DNA of 64,000 nt from Pontederia crassipes (lineage: Eukaryota > Streptophyta > Magnoliopsida > Commelinales > Pontederiaceae), in contig CM060188.1 in NCBI GenBank assembly GCA_030549335.1, positions 6,200,001 through 6,264,000 on the forward strand, given 5' to 3'. The position numbers were made by a program, and so were the translations under genes. Of this stretch, positions 1 through 15,600 are shown one piece after another (position 1 is the stretch's first letter; the number at the start of each line of letters is the position of its first letter). The notes under the pieces are model-generated. The model was not told where the DNA came from. It saw only the letters and a program-made list of their open reading frames with translations, and did no database searches.

Positions 1-3000
1 AGATAGAGACAAAGACGTCCTCTCTTGATGCTATAAAAGAAAGGATGAAGAGATATTGATGAGTGCACCGCTGAACGAAAGCTTCATGAGAGAAGAAAGA
101 AAATTTTCTTTCTCCAGCCTTAAACTTCCACTGAGAGAGAGAAAGAGAGAGGAGAGAGAAAAAATTTTGGGGTTCGATTCTAGAATGCCTACTCATCCAT
201 ATATGTCAGTGATTAAAGAAAATTAAAAATTTTATTGAAAAGAAAAATTGAAATATATATGACAATGTTAAAAATAAAATTTTCTTACAAAAGTGACGTA
301 TGATTTAATAGTATAAATATATAATAATTCAAAATTAACAACTCTTTTTTTAAGGTCTAACAAATTTTTTAATCAATATGTGCATATATGTGAAAAAAAT
401 GTATGATCAAAATATAAAAGATGGATGTGAAGTTATCCATGTCTATGTGAGCATTTCATATATATAAAATGCTCTCGGCCAATTCATACCATATCACAAA
501 GATAAATTCAAAAAGAATAATATTATCTATAAAATAGTGAGAGCAATATACCTTTCCTTCTTAAAACATAATTTCCAATAGATCGATGAGACTTTCGAAA
601 TTATCATATGAGGGAATCTTAAGCTTCCTTTGCATGAACCTAAAAATAAAGCAAAAAAATGTCACCAAATAACATTAATTATTCACTGTGATAGTTTACC
701 AGTCACCACAAATGACGTAGTATTTGCATAAAGAAAGATACTTAAATCTATCATATGAAATTAAATAATAAATAAATCTTAGGACTACATGATACTACGA
801 TATTCTTCTCTTTTATCATCCTGCAGCACAGAATGTGGGTGTTTAACATGAATCTTTATATTACCTTATTCGGTCAGTTATATATGGCTCCACTAACCAC
901 TATCCACTAACCACATCTTTTATCATCATTATAATTAATTAAATATTTCATATAACTGCATCTTAATAACCACCTCTATTATTAAGTTTAATATATTATT
1001 TTTTTCCCAAACTTAATATGATTGACCATACAGCTCTAGTATCTTGTCGTAATTAATATCATTTAATTCCTCATTATTATTTTTATAAATTAATATTCTT
1101 TTAGTTATTGTAGCTAATTTTCGAAATAACTATCAAATATTTTTTAAAAATTAAATTTCTATGATTATTTTTATTTAGTTATTATTTTCGAAACCACCTA
1201 ATAATTAGTATTTTATTATAAGTGCAGTTACTATATATATAGTTGCTATAACCGTATAGAAAAAATATATTGTTATATAATAATTATCTTATTTTGTAAT
1301 CATAATAGACATAAACTGTTATTATTATTTTTGGGACACTTGTAAAAATATATTTATGCCAAGAAACTTATTTGCTTTTAATAGAGTATAGATTATGTTA
1401 CTATATATTGTAGTTACTCTATAATCTTAAACATAGTAAATCCTCATATTAATCATTAAAAAACAAACTAACTCACGTATTGATTAAAAAACTTTCTACA
1501 TAATTTTTTTAGGACACTTGTCTACATTTGCTTATGCCAAGTGTCAACTCCTCCTTACATACTATCTTCCTTTTAATATAATATAGATAGATGTGTTCAT
1601 TACATTGTCTTATTTGCATACTTTAATAAGCAGACAATCTCTAATTCAGATTGTTTATAAAATTGCAACCAGATGTCAATGCCAATTGCATTTATAACAA
1701 TAGCATTATTGTTATGATTAATTATTATTATTATTGAATATTATATTTTATAATAATAGTAATATATTTTTTATTTTTTTTAATTTACAAATTATAAAAT
1801 TAATTTGAGCTTGCAAGTTTCAATCAATTAATATTAACCTTTAAATTGGAGTTGTTAATTAAGAAAAATTAGTAAAACATATATTATTAGGTAATATTTT
1901 TCTAGAATTGAATACTATTATTTGGATTGTTGACTATATTATTCATGCTAGGGATGTAAGAAAAAAACCTAGCCACCCGAAAAACCTAACCAAACCAAAA
2001 AATTGACCCGAAAAAAATTGCAAACTCGGACTCTGATTAAAAATTAGGTTGGTTTTTTAGAATAATTAAAATCATCCGTTTAAATTAGTGCTCCTAACTA
2101 AAAAACCGGAGGGGCCCGACCCGATTATAACAAAAATATTATCTCAACTTTTAAATAATACTTCAAAGTTTTACATTTTTTACCATATGTATTAGATTAA
2201 GTTTATTGTTGACTTATTATATTATAGTTAAACTTGAATATCATCAAGTTATTAATCTATTTTAATAAAATTGACTATAATATTTTAAATTATAATGTGA
2301 TAATATGATAGTTTAGTTTCTTTATGAACTTAGAGTTAAATATTAGTTTTTTAAACATAGTTTGCGATGTATTTAATGTCTATTAATTTTTTAAAAAAAT
2401 ATTATTTTAAGTAGATTCACAACTTGAAAAAATTAAGACCGCATAAGTCATTTTTTTCTCCAAAAAAAATTTAGGGCGATCTTTTACGCTCTAAAAAAAT
2501 CACCTGAAATTTAAAGGTAAAAAATTTTCAACATAAAAACCACCTGATTGGAACCACTTTCACCCCTAATTCATGCATAGTAAATATGGTGATTCATATT
2601 ATTGATAATTTATCAAGTGGTACTATTGTTGACAAAAAAAATATACGTTGTTCATTCGAGTTAGAATGGAAATATAATAAATGTTTTGAGTGATAATCCA
2701 ATAGGCATCTCCTTATAGAGTTATAGTTGTTGAAATTTGCACATTGCAACTTGGATTAAATGGTCCTACATAGTAAAAATGTCCCAACCGTCCTGCCTAG
2801 ATTTGGATCCATCCGATTAAGGTGCAATTTGTCTGAGCTGTTGATTTTTTCTCATATTTTGACAAAAGAAATCCGGTTTTCTCTCTTTTTTTTTTCATCC
2901 GTGTCTTGACAAAAGATCCCTCATTTCCCCTCATTTTCTTTTGCCCTATTCGAGCACGCGTGATCTCGTGATCCTCCGTTCATCGTTGATCGCCGCCGCG

Positions 3001-6000
3001 CTGCTCGTTGTCACTCACCTAACACTCGTCGTTCCGCTCGGTTAATCACTCGGCATTCCTCCATCTTGCCTCGATTCGTCGTGAGCTGCTCGAGGTTCCT
3101 TTGTCCTGCCCCGATCCGCTGCAAGCCGCTCTCTCACCATTCTCCGCGAGATGCTCGCCCCTCAGTCGCTCCCTGACTATCGAGAGCCCTGACGCGAGCC
3201 GTTCCTCCACTATTCGATCACTTCCTTTGTCGCTCCCCTATTTGTTGCTCCCCTATCTTTCGCGAGCCTGCTTGTCGTTCTTCCGATGTTGAGAGCCCAG
3301 CTACAAGCCGTTTCCTCTATCGTGATGGATCGGGGTAGATTCGGCGAGCAGCGTTGCGATGGAGGATCGCGAGCTCCGCTAGGGCAAGACACAAATAAAA
3401 AAAGATAAAATAAAGTTTCTTTTATCAAATTGTGAGAAAAAACTAACGATTCAGACAAAGATAGATCTGCCATTGCGCCACAATCGGACGGATCTGAATC
3501 AAGGCATGATAGGACCGCCATTTAATCCTTTCAACTTTGAGTGATAAATTATTTTGTTTCTTTTCCCCTCTTGACTTGATGCTTCAACATATTGGGTATT
3601 GACTTAATTCATATTGTTTCTTTTGTTGATTTTTTTTTTGTTTTCTTTGAGTGATAAGTGCTTCAACATCTTTAGTCTCATTGAACGTTATATTAGCGTG
3701 GGACGACTTAATGTAATTGGAGAGTTTTTTTTTCTGATATGAAATATTTTATTGGGTATTGATGGAATGGCCATGTATACTGATTAATATTTATTGAGCT
3801 GACATTCATAAATTTTATCATCTTAAGCTGGAGGATGATATAACTTTTTGTGTTATCCAAATAAAATAATTTTTATTTTTAAAAAATTCAGAGAGATATT
3901 TATAAATTTACATTCACCCATCATTTTCCAATGCAAGGAAAATATAATAAAATACGAAGTGAAAGTTAAGTACATCAAATTATACATCACAAATCAAATC
4001 TTTTTTTATTATGTCAAATCAATTATTGTAAACACTTAAATGTTGTATTACAAAATATACTTCATTTACAATAAAATATACATGTTCTAACAAAATAGAA
4101 TAGAACTATCATTTACAATATGATATAATACTTGAATATAAAGACTTCGAATGGAGTACGATTAAAATTAAAGGTATTCATAGGTGGAGTTGAATTCGAC
4201 TCATAAACAAATTTCACTCGACCCAATCAAATTTAGTTGGAGCGGATCAAAACTTTTTTGGAGTCAAATTCGATGCAATTCGATCCGATTTTATTTTTCT
4301 TATTATTTTATATTTATTTAATATAAAAAATATTATTTAATAGTTATTTAACGGATAAAACAAGTTTTTTTAACTATTTAAATTTTTTTTGTAATTAAGA
4401 TATTGTATCTCATTTTTTAAAAAAATTAAATCAAATATAGATTTAAGTTTAAATAAAAAATTAAAAAAAAATAATAAAAAATTAGATTGCCGGGTCAAAT
4501 TCGAATTGAAAATTTTAATCAAAATTAAGCAGAGTCGGATGGAATCACCGAAATGGTATCGAATACCTCTAATAAAAATGTTTAACAATAGGTTGTTCTC
4601 GTACTATTCAATAGGTTGAGATGTTTGCTAAAAGACGTGTGATGTAAGGGCCATGATGGGGAGATTTTAAATGTACTTACCATAAAATATCATTGGCCAA
4701 TTTTATATTGAAGATAAATACAAAAGTGCAGGCTAAAAGAGGAAAAGAATTATGGCAAATTTTCGTTTGATAGCCGTGTGTGAGATATCACTCTATACAC
4801 TAATTTAACATATCACGTCATAATATTTTAATATATTTAAACAAAGTAATAACATAAACATAATTTTTTTTCCAGAACTTGCCAATAGGTGATTTTTTAT
4901 GTTATGCTGCATATACATTTGAATGTTAGCTTAATGTTATAATAAATTCAATATTTTTTAGTTTTTAATTAGTAATTATTCGTATATCAATATACATACA
5001 TATGTACATATATATATATTATTAGAGAGATTACCTCAAGTTTTTTTATTACTATTATGTAAGTATTATGAGAGAGAAGAATAATATTTATTTGTCATCA
5101 TTCAAATAAAAAAAATAACAAAGGAGTTTTTTTTAAAAATAATGTAAGTATAATTTTTGTATTATATGATATTATAATTTTCAAAACATATTATATTATA
5201 CTACATATATTTTATTAGTGATAAGTAATTCATCAATTTTGTCAGCTTTTATGGAAACATCATTTAAATGTTAAACTTTATTTCAGAGAGAAAAGAAAGA
5301 AATAATATTTGGAATATCTTGAATATTAAATGTATTTCGAGAGATCATAAATCTAAAATTAAATATTGAAAATAAAAAAAAGTATATATACCTCGTTGAT
5401 CCTCATTTCCGAGTGATAATATGCGCAATTGCGCTACACGCTTTTTCCTATTAAATGTATGATTTGAAGTACTATTTTTATCCCACGTTGACCAACGTGA
5501 TAAAAGTTACACAGTGCATTTTATTTAAAAGTTACAACGTGAGAAAAATGCATAGGTAGAACATTTGACTTAGAACAGGTGTAGAGTATTAATTTTACTT
5601 ATTAAATTAATAAAGTTAATTTAAAGTATATGTTAAATAGTAAAGGTGATTAAAATTAAGATCATCGAATTATTCTATGGTTATGATCAAGGCATGTTAA
5701 TAAATATGATTATTCAACAATTGTAATTTATTTAATCTTAAATAATATATTTTTGTTATCAAATTATCCAAATAAATATATATTATTTCATCTAAGAAGT
5801 ATATAATCAATTTAGTAATAAATTATAATTATTAAATTAATTAAATAATATGAAATAAATGCTCTACATGAAGATGTAAAGTGGGGTGTTCTACATACTC
5901 ATTAACCTCTTCTCATATTAGGTTGACGTAGAAAAAAGGTTGACCAGCATGATAAATTTACCCCACGCTAAAAAGTTGAATTAAAAGTAAAAAAAAAAGA

Positions 6001-6500
6001 CAACTGAATATATTTTAAGATAATTTTAATACAAGAAAATCCATTTAGTCAAAACGTCGTAGAGGCCGTGCAACCTTTTTTTTATATTATTATTGGTGGT
6101 TTGTAAGTACTTATTTGATTAATGTCGATATTTTAGTCTTATATTCTTCTATCAAATTATAAACCTTATTTATATATCTTCGAAACTTTGGTGCCACATT
6201 TTATACCCAATATGAAATAAATGCATTTATATTATTTTTAATTATTATATATATTTGAAATATATTTGCTTATATTTTATAACTCATTTTTACGTTTGGG
6301 CTAAAATTTTAAACATGACTAGGTCACCTTTATTTAAATCAAGAAAATATTTTAAACACAATTTTAAGAACCAGATCCAATTCGATTCAAATTGGATTAA
6401 AGATATGATCTAATCATGATCTCCATATTACTATTACCTATCAAATAACAATAAGTACACATAATAATATTTAATGTTTAACTCATAAAAATAAATAAAT
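1..6500. other. AT-rich intergenic spacer upstream of URT1
   Basis: No convincing coding region is seen on either strand; the open frames are short, of low complexity and match no family I recognise. The sequence is mostly A/T with poly-A/T tracts. Near 1330-1560 there are short inverted motifs of the type GGACACTTG/CCAAGTGTC that look like MITE remnants. Around 1960-2540 and 4160-4580 there are C/G-containing direct and inverted motifs (such as GACCCGA or TTCGAT strings) that look like old non-autonomous transposon remains, without boundaries I can fix. The first 180 bases are GA-rich. Confidence 0.6.
2941..3400. other. GC-rich island of unknown origin
   Basis: A stretch of about 450 bases is strikingly GC-rich and CpG-rich (repeated CGCTC, TCGTCG and CTCGTG strings) between AT-rich flanks. 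Open frames of 63 codons (+) and 103 codons (-) cross it but match nothing I recognise. It could be an old gene fragment captured by a transposon, a 5' leader exon of an undetected gene, or part of an LTR. No splice or start context makes a gene model convincing. Confidence 0.35.
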
Positions 6501-6606
6501 TAACAGAGTTCGTAACTATTGTTCAACCTGCTCGCCTCCCCTACCGAAGTAGCAGATTCCACCCAACCCTACTCCCGCCGCCGCCGCCGTCGCCGGAAGA
6601 GAGCGG

Positions 6607-9600
6607 ATGGCCGACGCTCGCGCTGGCGGCGCCCCCCCAGGTGTCGCCAGCGCCGGAGGCACTGATGGCGCTCTCTTGGACGGCGGCGCTTTCCTCCTCC
6701 AACTCCTTCAGAAAACCCCTCAAGGCCCCCAGCAGCAGGCGCAACCTTCCGCTTCCCACTTGGACCCCGCCGTCGCCGCTGTCGGCCCTAGCCGTCCTTT
6801 CCTCCCCCAAGATTTCTTCCAGCCACCGCCGCCCGGTTACTTCCCCGAGCCCCTCCTCTTCCCCTCGCCGCCTGAGCCATCACCGCTCCGCTTTTCTCAA
6901 GCCGGAGCCTTTCCCCCGTCCATGTGGCCGGCGCCACAGCTTCCCCTCCCCCCTGGTTTTCCTTCCTTCGGAGTAGGCGGCGGCGGCGGGGACCTCGCCA
7001 ACTACATACAGCAGCAGCATCACCCGTTATTTCAGTTTGGCCATGAAAGGCGGGACCTTGGGCCACCTGGTAGCATGGGCATCGGGGATGTCGCTGGAAG
7101 CATGGGCATCGGAAGAGATCAAGTGATTGCAGCAGTGTTGGGTACTGGTAAACTGCAAGAGTCGGGCCCTTCTCGGGGTCAAGAAGAGAGGAAAGGAGGC
7201 TCCATGAGACCCCCGCCTCCTGGATTTAGGGCTCCGGCGGCTGTTCGTGATGCTGAATTGGACAACGGATTGGTGAGACGGGACAGAGGAGCTCCCCGCC
7301 AGGATGGTAGATCTGCACAAATGTCCGTACCGAATGAGAGACCAACTGCATCGCTGACGGAGCAGAATCACCCTCATAACCAGCGCCATCACTCCAACCA
7401 TCATCATCATCATCAGCAAAACTCACTTGGTGACAGAGGAACGCTCGTGGATTCTCAGCTGCAAAGGGTCCTATCGGGGCAGCGTATGGTATCTGGGCAC
7501 ATATCGGCCATCAAGAAATCAGAACAGCAGGTTTCAGTAAGAGAGGGGATCCATGGTTCAGAAAGGAAAGTAGAGAATCATCGGTTGCAAACATTTTCTG
7601 ACGAAGTCTTGCTAGATAGAGAGATCTTGTTTGGTGATTTCCACGGGAAAATTGGTAACTTTGCTGGAAAATTGGAATGCCAGAGTCTACCAGTTGGTTC
7701 TGGCCTTGCGGATCACAATCTAAATTCCATCAGTGGAAACATGATACGAGATATTAAACATGATCTGCACCATGAGGTTGCTGGCGATGGAAACTATTAT
7801 ACTGTCCAAAAGCTGGAAGTTCCGAACCAGGATGAGAATGATGAGTTCTCTCCGGAAAAAGATCTTTCTGGAGAAGAGGATGAGGTGATAGATACAATGA
7901 TCAAATCTTTGAGCCTCACTGCTGAGAAAGAAGTCAAGAATGTTGTTGCACAGGGAAGTTCACGGCATAAGGTGAATTATGATCCACTTGCTTCATTCCT
8001 TGAAAGAACAAGGATTCACTTGTTTCAATCGGACCTGGCTTTTTAAATTTATGAAATAATCATAGAGTTTGATTCTCACTTATTAAATGTCTCATGCTAG
8101 CCATCCCTTGTTTTCATTTGGAGCAAGATTCATATACCAAGGTTAAAAGCAGGGCAAAAAAACCAACGACTGAATTGGAATAAGACCTAGAGTTTTGATT
8201 TGGGGCTTAGCTTGATCTGATGTTACTGAATATGTAGGACAGTGAAGGGAGCCGCTAAGAGAGGACATGCATAAATGAAAAAAAAAACTGGATACCAGTT
8301 AAGCTCACTTGTTACCACTTTCTTAAGATAGATCAGCTACTAATTTATTTTATACAAGCTAGATTGCAACACACCTTTTTGCTAGTTAAGCTCACTTGTT
8401 ACCACTTTCTTAAGATAGACCAGCCACTAGTTTATTTATACACGTTGGGTTGCCAAAAGGCCCTAAAGAAGTTCGATTTCCCCCCTTGTCATTGTCTGTT
8501 TTCATTTGTTTATTCCTTTTGAACTCACAGTCATCCATTTTATAATATAACCAGACAAGATAGAGCTTCTGTTAGTGTGACTGGTAGAAGGTATGCACCT
8601 ATTTGTTGGTGGCCTTCATATTAATATGAGTCTGTTATACTATAATAAAATAGCATGATAATTCACTTTAAAAAAAAGCATGATAATTGAGAGATGGCAG
8701 TAACCATGGGAGTGATGATGGCCTCATTATAAGTGATCATGTTCGTCATTCTCAATTCTTACAAGAATTCCTTTGGCGATGCAATTATTCATCAATGCAC
8801 TCTCAAAAACCAATCATTCATCAATGAGAATTTACCAATTGGAGCTTGGGCAAATTGAACGAAAGCAAGGAGGCTGTAAACTAATGAAATATAGATCTAT
8901 TCTCCATCATCTATTTAATTCCAATAAACAAAATTATCTTACTCTGTGAAATACTGCTGATTTGTGTCTGTTATCATATACTTGTTTAAGAAACTAGGGC
9001 TGAAGATTTCTTGAACTTGTCATAATGACTAACCAACAGTAGCTGGTGTTGGATGTCTCCGCTATAGTGATCCCTTGTTTTTTTCTCTTTCTATTGATAA
9101 CTTGTATCTTCTTTTTTTCTGAAAATACTCAAAAAAACCTATGTTGAAAGTATGTCCATCATCACTGGGAACATAATATCACGAACCCCGAATTCTACCT
9201 CATCCAATTAGAAGAAAATGAAATGCAATCAGTGTTGTCATCAGAGATTAAGCCACCAATGCACTATACCTGACATCGACAAGATAAATAATTCTTACCT
9301 GCTGTCACTGTACATAATCTTACCTTTTGATTTTTATTTCAGGACTTCAGATCAGATTTTTCTAGAGGACACCATGTGTCTAGCATGCGGATGAGGATCC
9401 ACAGGAGAACAGTCCAATGCCGCCAAGACATAGATGCATTCAGCCCTAGATTTCTGTCAATATTTGAGTCCTTGGTACCTGCTGAAGAAGAAAAGGAAAA
9501 GCAGAAACAACTATTATTGTCTTTGCGTAAACTTATAGCTCAAGAATGGCCCAGTGCTAAGCTATTCCTCTATGGGTCATGTGCGAACTCATTTGGAGTC

Positions 9601-12600
9601 TCAAATAGTGACATTGATCTTTGTCTTTCCATTGATGATCATGACATAAGCAAGTCTGAGATTATATTGAAGTTGGCTGATATTTTGCAATCTGGCAATC
9701 TCCAAAATGTCCAGGTAACTTGTTAAAGCTCATTCCTTATTCGAAGAAGGTGCACTAGATTTCAAACATTTCAGCTACGTGCCCCCATGATATAAACTTC
9801 AACAACAACAACAACAACAACAAAGCCTTATCCCACTAGGTGGGGTCGGCTACATGGATCATACGACGCCATTCCGCTCTATTAGTAACCAAACCTTTCG
9901 GTATATTATTCACCAATAGATCTTGCTCTATTAGTTCGCCAAGTGTCCGCCTTGGCCTCCCTCTCCCTCTTTTAATCGGACTCCAGATTATTTGATCTAC
10001 TCTTCTTACTGGCGCATCTAATGGTCTTCTCTGAACATGACCAAACCATCTCAAACGATTCTCTACCATTTTCTCACTAATAGGAGCCACTCCGACTCGT
10101 TCACGTATATGGTCATTCCTAATCTTATCTAATCTTGTATGACCACACATCCATCTCAACATCCTCATTTCGGCTACCCCCACTTTACGTTCATGTTGTC
10201 CCTTCATAGCCCAACATTCACTACCATATAACACTGCTGGCCTTATAGCAGTACGATAGAATTTTCCTTTAACTTTATTGGGTACTTTTCTATCACAAAG
10301 AACTCCAGTGGCTTTCCTCCACTTACACCAACCAGCTTGAATTCTATGATTAACATCGTCATCAATCTCACAATCTTGTCTTACAATTGATCCTAAATAT
10401 TTAAACTTTGTCACTTGAGGAATTATATCCTCCCCTAACCTAACTTTCAAATCGTCTCTAAGTTGTTTATTTGTGAAATTGTTATGCATATATTCTGTTT
10501 TATTCCTACTTAAACGAAAACCCTTTGACTCCAACGTATTTCTCCATATTTCCAATTTTGTATTAATCTCTTCTCTTGAATCCGCTAAAAGTACTATATC
10601 ATCCGCAAATAGCATGCACTTAGGTACCTCCTCTGTGATACTCTCGGTTATAGCATTGATAACTAAGTTAAATAGATACGGGCTTAAAGCTGATCCTTGA
10701 TGTAGGCCAATTCCTATAGGAAATTCATTTGTCTCACCTCCGGGTGTCCTAACCCTAGTCAATGCCCCATCGTACATATCTTGTATTACCTTAATGTAGG
10801 CAACATTCACCCTCTTCTTTTGCAAGGCTTTTCAAAGTACATCCCTTGGTATCCGATCATACGCCTTCTCTAAGTCAATGAAAGCCATATGTAAGTCTCT
10901 TCTCCTACTTCGATACTTCTCCATCATTCCCCTTAGTAAATAAATCGTCTCTGTAGTGGATCTTCCTGGCATGAACCCAAATTGTCTCTCAGAAATACTA
11001 GTCTCCATTCTCAATCTATGCTCAATCACTTTTTCCCATAATTTCATAGTGTGACTCATAAGTTTAATCCCTCTATAATTTGCACAATTCTGAATATCCC
11101 CTTTATTTTTGTAAATAGGAACTAATGTACTTAATCTCCAATCATCAGGCATATTTTTCGACCGTAAAATCTCATTAAATAGTTTACATAACCACAACAC
11201 ACCTTTTTCTCCTAAACATTTCCAAACTTCAATTGGTATACCATCCGGTCCAACGGCTTTACCATTCTCCATTTTCTTAAGAGCTTCGCTAACCTCCGAG
11301 ACTCTAATTCTACGATAAAATGACCTATTAAGCTCACATTCGCTAACTTCATGTCAACATAAATATTACACCGGGTGCACTCTTGTATCTTTCAGAAGCC
11401 ATAAGAGGCGAAAATGGAAATATTGAAAACATAGTTGAGCACTTGAGCTGGTGGCACCTCCTGGCATTATTGAACTCTGATTTCCCTTTCAATGTCATTG
11501 TGCCCACACATGAGAATGGCATTAAATAATTTGAAAAAGGGACTCTAGTAAATTATATGTGAGCCAGTTAGCCAATATCGAATGATACCTAACTAGTTGT
11601 AGTAGTTTATACTTCTTTCTACGACACTGTATCATTTGGCAGCTATTCCCACTATCTTTATTTCTTATTTATATATGATGTGATATACTAACAAATTTTA
11701 ATGCTTCTCTAGCTATTACTGGCTTTTCCAGTGGAATAATGTAGTGGCATGCAAGGCATCTTTAAGCTTATGTGTATTGTCCTAGTGCATGCATGACATC
11801 ATTTTCTGTAAACATTTTTTATCATTAAATTGGAATATATGCGAGCTGTCAGTTTCCTTCAATGTTTTCTTTTGTTCTCTAATTATTTTTTTTATTCGAG
11901 ACCATATGTTATAGTTCTCTAGATGTTCTCTCTCTCTCTTTCATTTACTAACCCAGTTATCCAGAAGCAGGGTGAAACTTTAATGAACTTGTTTACAAGC
12001 CATGGTAACATGCTTTAAGCGCATTTGTACAAGATTGTCTCAAGACTAATTGTCCTGAAAAAAATCATATGCTTAATTATGCTAAAGGAAGATTTTGAAA
12101 TGGGCAAAATGGTGAAGTAGTATAAATGCTCCCTGAAACGCCATATATATATACACACACTTTGAGAGAGTGCCAAAATGGAGTGTATTGTGAAAAAGAC
12201 AAAAAACTGACACACTTGCTCCCTATAATAAAAAAGCTAATATGATTTACTCCCATTTGTAAAAGAAAAAAAAATCAAGATGATCCTGTCTTGTTGATTT
12301 CTTATGATGAATAGTGGTTGAACTTTGTTTCTCCTAAAAAAAAAAAGTGGCTGAACTTAGGCAAAATCATTAAATGAAAAAGTTCTCTGTATCATGAACC
12401 ATTAATGGTCATCTGAATATAAGTGCATCCATCTATGCTTGCTGATTGATTATCTTGATAGTCAATTCATACGTAAGAAATTAATATTTGATCAAAATTC
12501 ATATTTTCTTCCCTTTTTTCTATTCTCTATTATAATTTATAGTTTAGTAGGAAAAGATTCTTCGGACTACTGGTTGTTGAATTACCAATATCTTTTCCTT

Positions 12601-15600
12601 AAAGAAGACTCTAATCTATCCATTTAATCTTCATGTTGAATACAAGCACTATTTATTTAATGAAGTTTGCCATTAGTATGTTATGCTTACCAAATGACAT
12701 AGGAATTTGTTTTTCTAAACTATCAACCAATTGGGAGAGGAGGACACCCACCTATTTTTTGTCTTATGATTGCAGAAAAAATGGTTGATTAAGGTTAGTT
12801 GCATGGAGTGATTATTAGTAGTTAGAACTCAGAACTATTCAGTTGGGAACCTAATGGTTGACACTAAGCATGATACGGCATTCGGCTTCAAATCAAAGAA
12901 AAGAAAAGAAAAGAAAGGAATGTTGACTCTCTTATCGGAAACAGCTGGGAACGAAACCAGTCTTCTCCGGGAAAGACGGCTGCTCTGTTCACAACAGTTC
13001 TGGAGCTGATAATTCAGTCCCATAGAACTCTGCATATATAATTCAGTCCCATAGAACTCTGCATATGTACAATTTTAATCTTATTGAACTGAAATATTGT
13101 GTTTTTAATTGTACAAATTTGAGGTCATGCACCTTTTTCCAGTTCATAAACAATTTGTGCTATATACCGTGCCAATGACGTAAGTTAAATGAATATGAAA
13201 TTTGTATATGCTACAAACTCTTTGGATTTATTTTCATTAGATGGTCTATGTTACTCAATGGTTGCAGGCTCTAACACGTGCTAGAGTCCCTATTGTTAAG
13301 ATGATGGATCCAGTGACTGGTCTTTCTTGTGACATATGCATTAATAATCTTTTAGCAGTTGTGAATACTAAGCTTCTTAAGGATTATGCACAAATTGATC
13401 AGCGGTTACGACAGCTGGCTTTTATCATCAAACACTGGGCCAAGTCTCGTCGTGTCAATGAGACTTATCAGGGAACACTTTCTAGTTATGCGTAAGTTGC
13501 ATTAATACTAGGGGATTTCATTTTTTTTATATACTTGGAGGTTTTATTGAGGGTTCCAACCGGCCAAAAAACTAACTTCAATTTTAAATTGTGTTTTTCA
13601 GGTATGTGCTGATGTGTATTCACTTTTTACAGCAACGCAGACCTGCAATTCTTCCTTGTTTACAGGTATCTATTTGGATAAATTATATTCCTGGTCTTTG
13701 TCACATTTCATTGTGTTTTGCTCAGTGTTCATTGCAAATATCTAGTTTTTGTATTATGAATTTATATGGTCTCCTTTCTTGATTTCATGTAGCCTATGAA
13801 TCAGCTAACTAATGTAAGTCTTTTGTTGTAAGAGTCAATGATATGGTTGTATTAATAAATATGCCTCAATCTTCTTAGACAATGGAGGCAACTTACGCTG
13901 TACGAGTCGACGATATTGACTGTGCTTTCTTTGATAAAGTCGAAATGCTGCAAGCATTTGGTTCAAGGAATAGAGAAAGTATTGCACGCTTGGTTTGGTC
14001 ATTCTTCCATTACTGGGCATATCATCATGATTATGCAAGTGATGTTGTATCTGTTCGTACAGGGGGTATCATCAGGTAATGTTCTTGAATACTTATGTTA
14101 AACATATATGGATGTAAGAAAATGAGGAAAGAAATCCTTACAGTAGCAATTAGCATGCCTTCTTTTACACCTGCAGATCATATGTTTTTAAAATGCTTAA
14201 GTTGAAGGTCTGTAGATGCTGGATACAACAACAACAACAAAGCCTTATCCCACTAGGGGGTCGGCTACATGGATCATACGACGCCATTCCGCTATTCGTT
14301 GATCCATGTTCATAAGATTCGACAGGATTTTATGCTGGCTGTCGGGGCCTAACACAATCCTCCTCCTTTATCCGGACTTGGGACCGGCTATAAAATATAG
14401 GCGGAGTTCTGTAGATGCTGGATAATAGTTAGTAAATCAGGTTATGTTTGTGATTTGCTTATACACTCAATTAAATTAGATCATCTGTGCATGAAACATG
14501 CCAGGTATGGTTAATTGCAGTTGCTTATCTTTTTTCTGCATCCATGTTCTCTCATAGGCCACATCCCGCTAACACAGTGATTGATATCAAATCAGTCAGC
14601 TTCTAGGTTGAGTTTGTATTGGAATCATGATCAGAATGATCAGTTTTGAGATCAGTATGATTTGAAATTTTGATGTGATTTTTCTTTCATTACTTTCCAG
14701 TTAAAAGGGAGGTCCATGGACCTAGTACATACGAAGGTAAATTATAAATAAGGGGCCACGAGAAGTCCTAAATTAAGAAAGTTTTTCATGATTATAGTTT
14801 CTGAGTGGTTGTGTTATCCTGACTGACTTCAAAGACTAACGGATTAAGCAGTATGAATAAAACGAGCAAGCGTGAACGAATGGCCGACATTTATTATGTC
14901 CTTAGTTCTTAGTTGGGAGAGTAACCATGGACAAATATGTGATTTTCCATACCCATAATTTCATGCAGTCCATTAAAATTCTTCCTGGATGAACTTTTAT
15001 TTTCCAGAGAAAACAAAGGATGACTAGCAGGATGGCAGTCAAATCCTCCTGGATGAACTTGAGGAGCTATTCAGTAATTTATTTGCAAGGGCATACTGAG
15101 AGACAATGTAGAGCTCACCTGGTAAATTAGCGGATGTTGACAAAACCTAGTGTACTTGAGGGTTTAGGCTTTTGGTGGTTGAACCAATTTAATGAGGTTC
15201 ACCTGGCCAAAATTTGTGAAAATCCTATTACAGGAAAAGATAGGGCATGATTGGAAGCCACTAATACGGGAGCCTAAGAATGCAAATGATGCCCCAGTTT
15301 TGGGAAACAATGAGGTACACAGCACCCATGATATTTGGCCGAGGTTGTCCTAGGCATTAGATGTAGTATGAGCTTTTGCTTTTGGTATGATCTATGGATG
15401 CCCGATTGTGGACAATTATTGATTGGCGTATGGTCTCTGGACCTGCAAGATAGTGCGTATGTGCACTTTTTGTTTCTAGCTTTGTCAGGAGATTGGGATT
15501 AGGATTAGATTATCGACGTTGTTCCTGAAGAGGTGGTACGAAAGATTGTCGCAGTTTGAGCATTGGCTTTGGACAACATGATTATGTGCTCTCAAAAAAC

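Noticed and set aside
7972-8046. URT1 as a separate 479-codon intronless gene ending at 8046
   Set aside because: The GT donor at 7972 joins in phase to the catalytic exon at 9343, and the C-terminal 24 codons match nothing.
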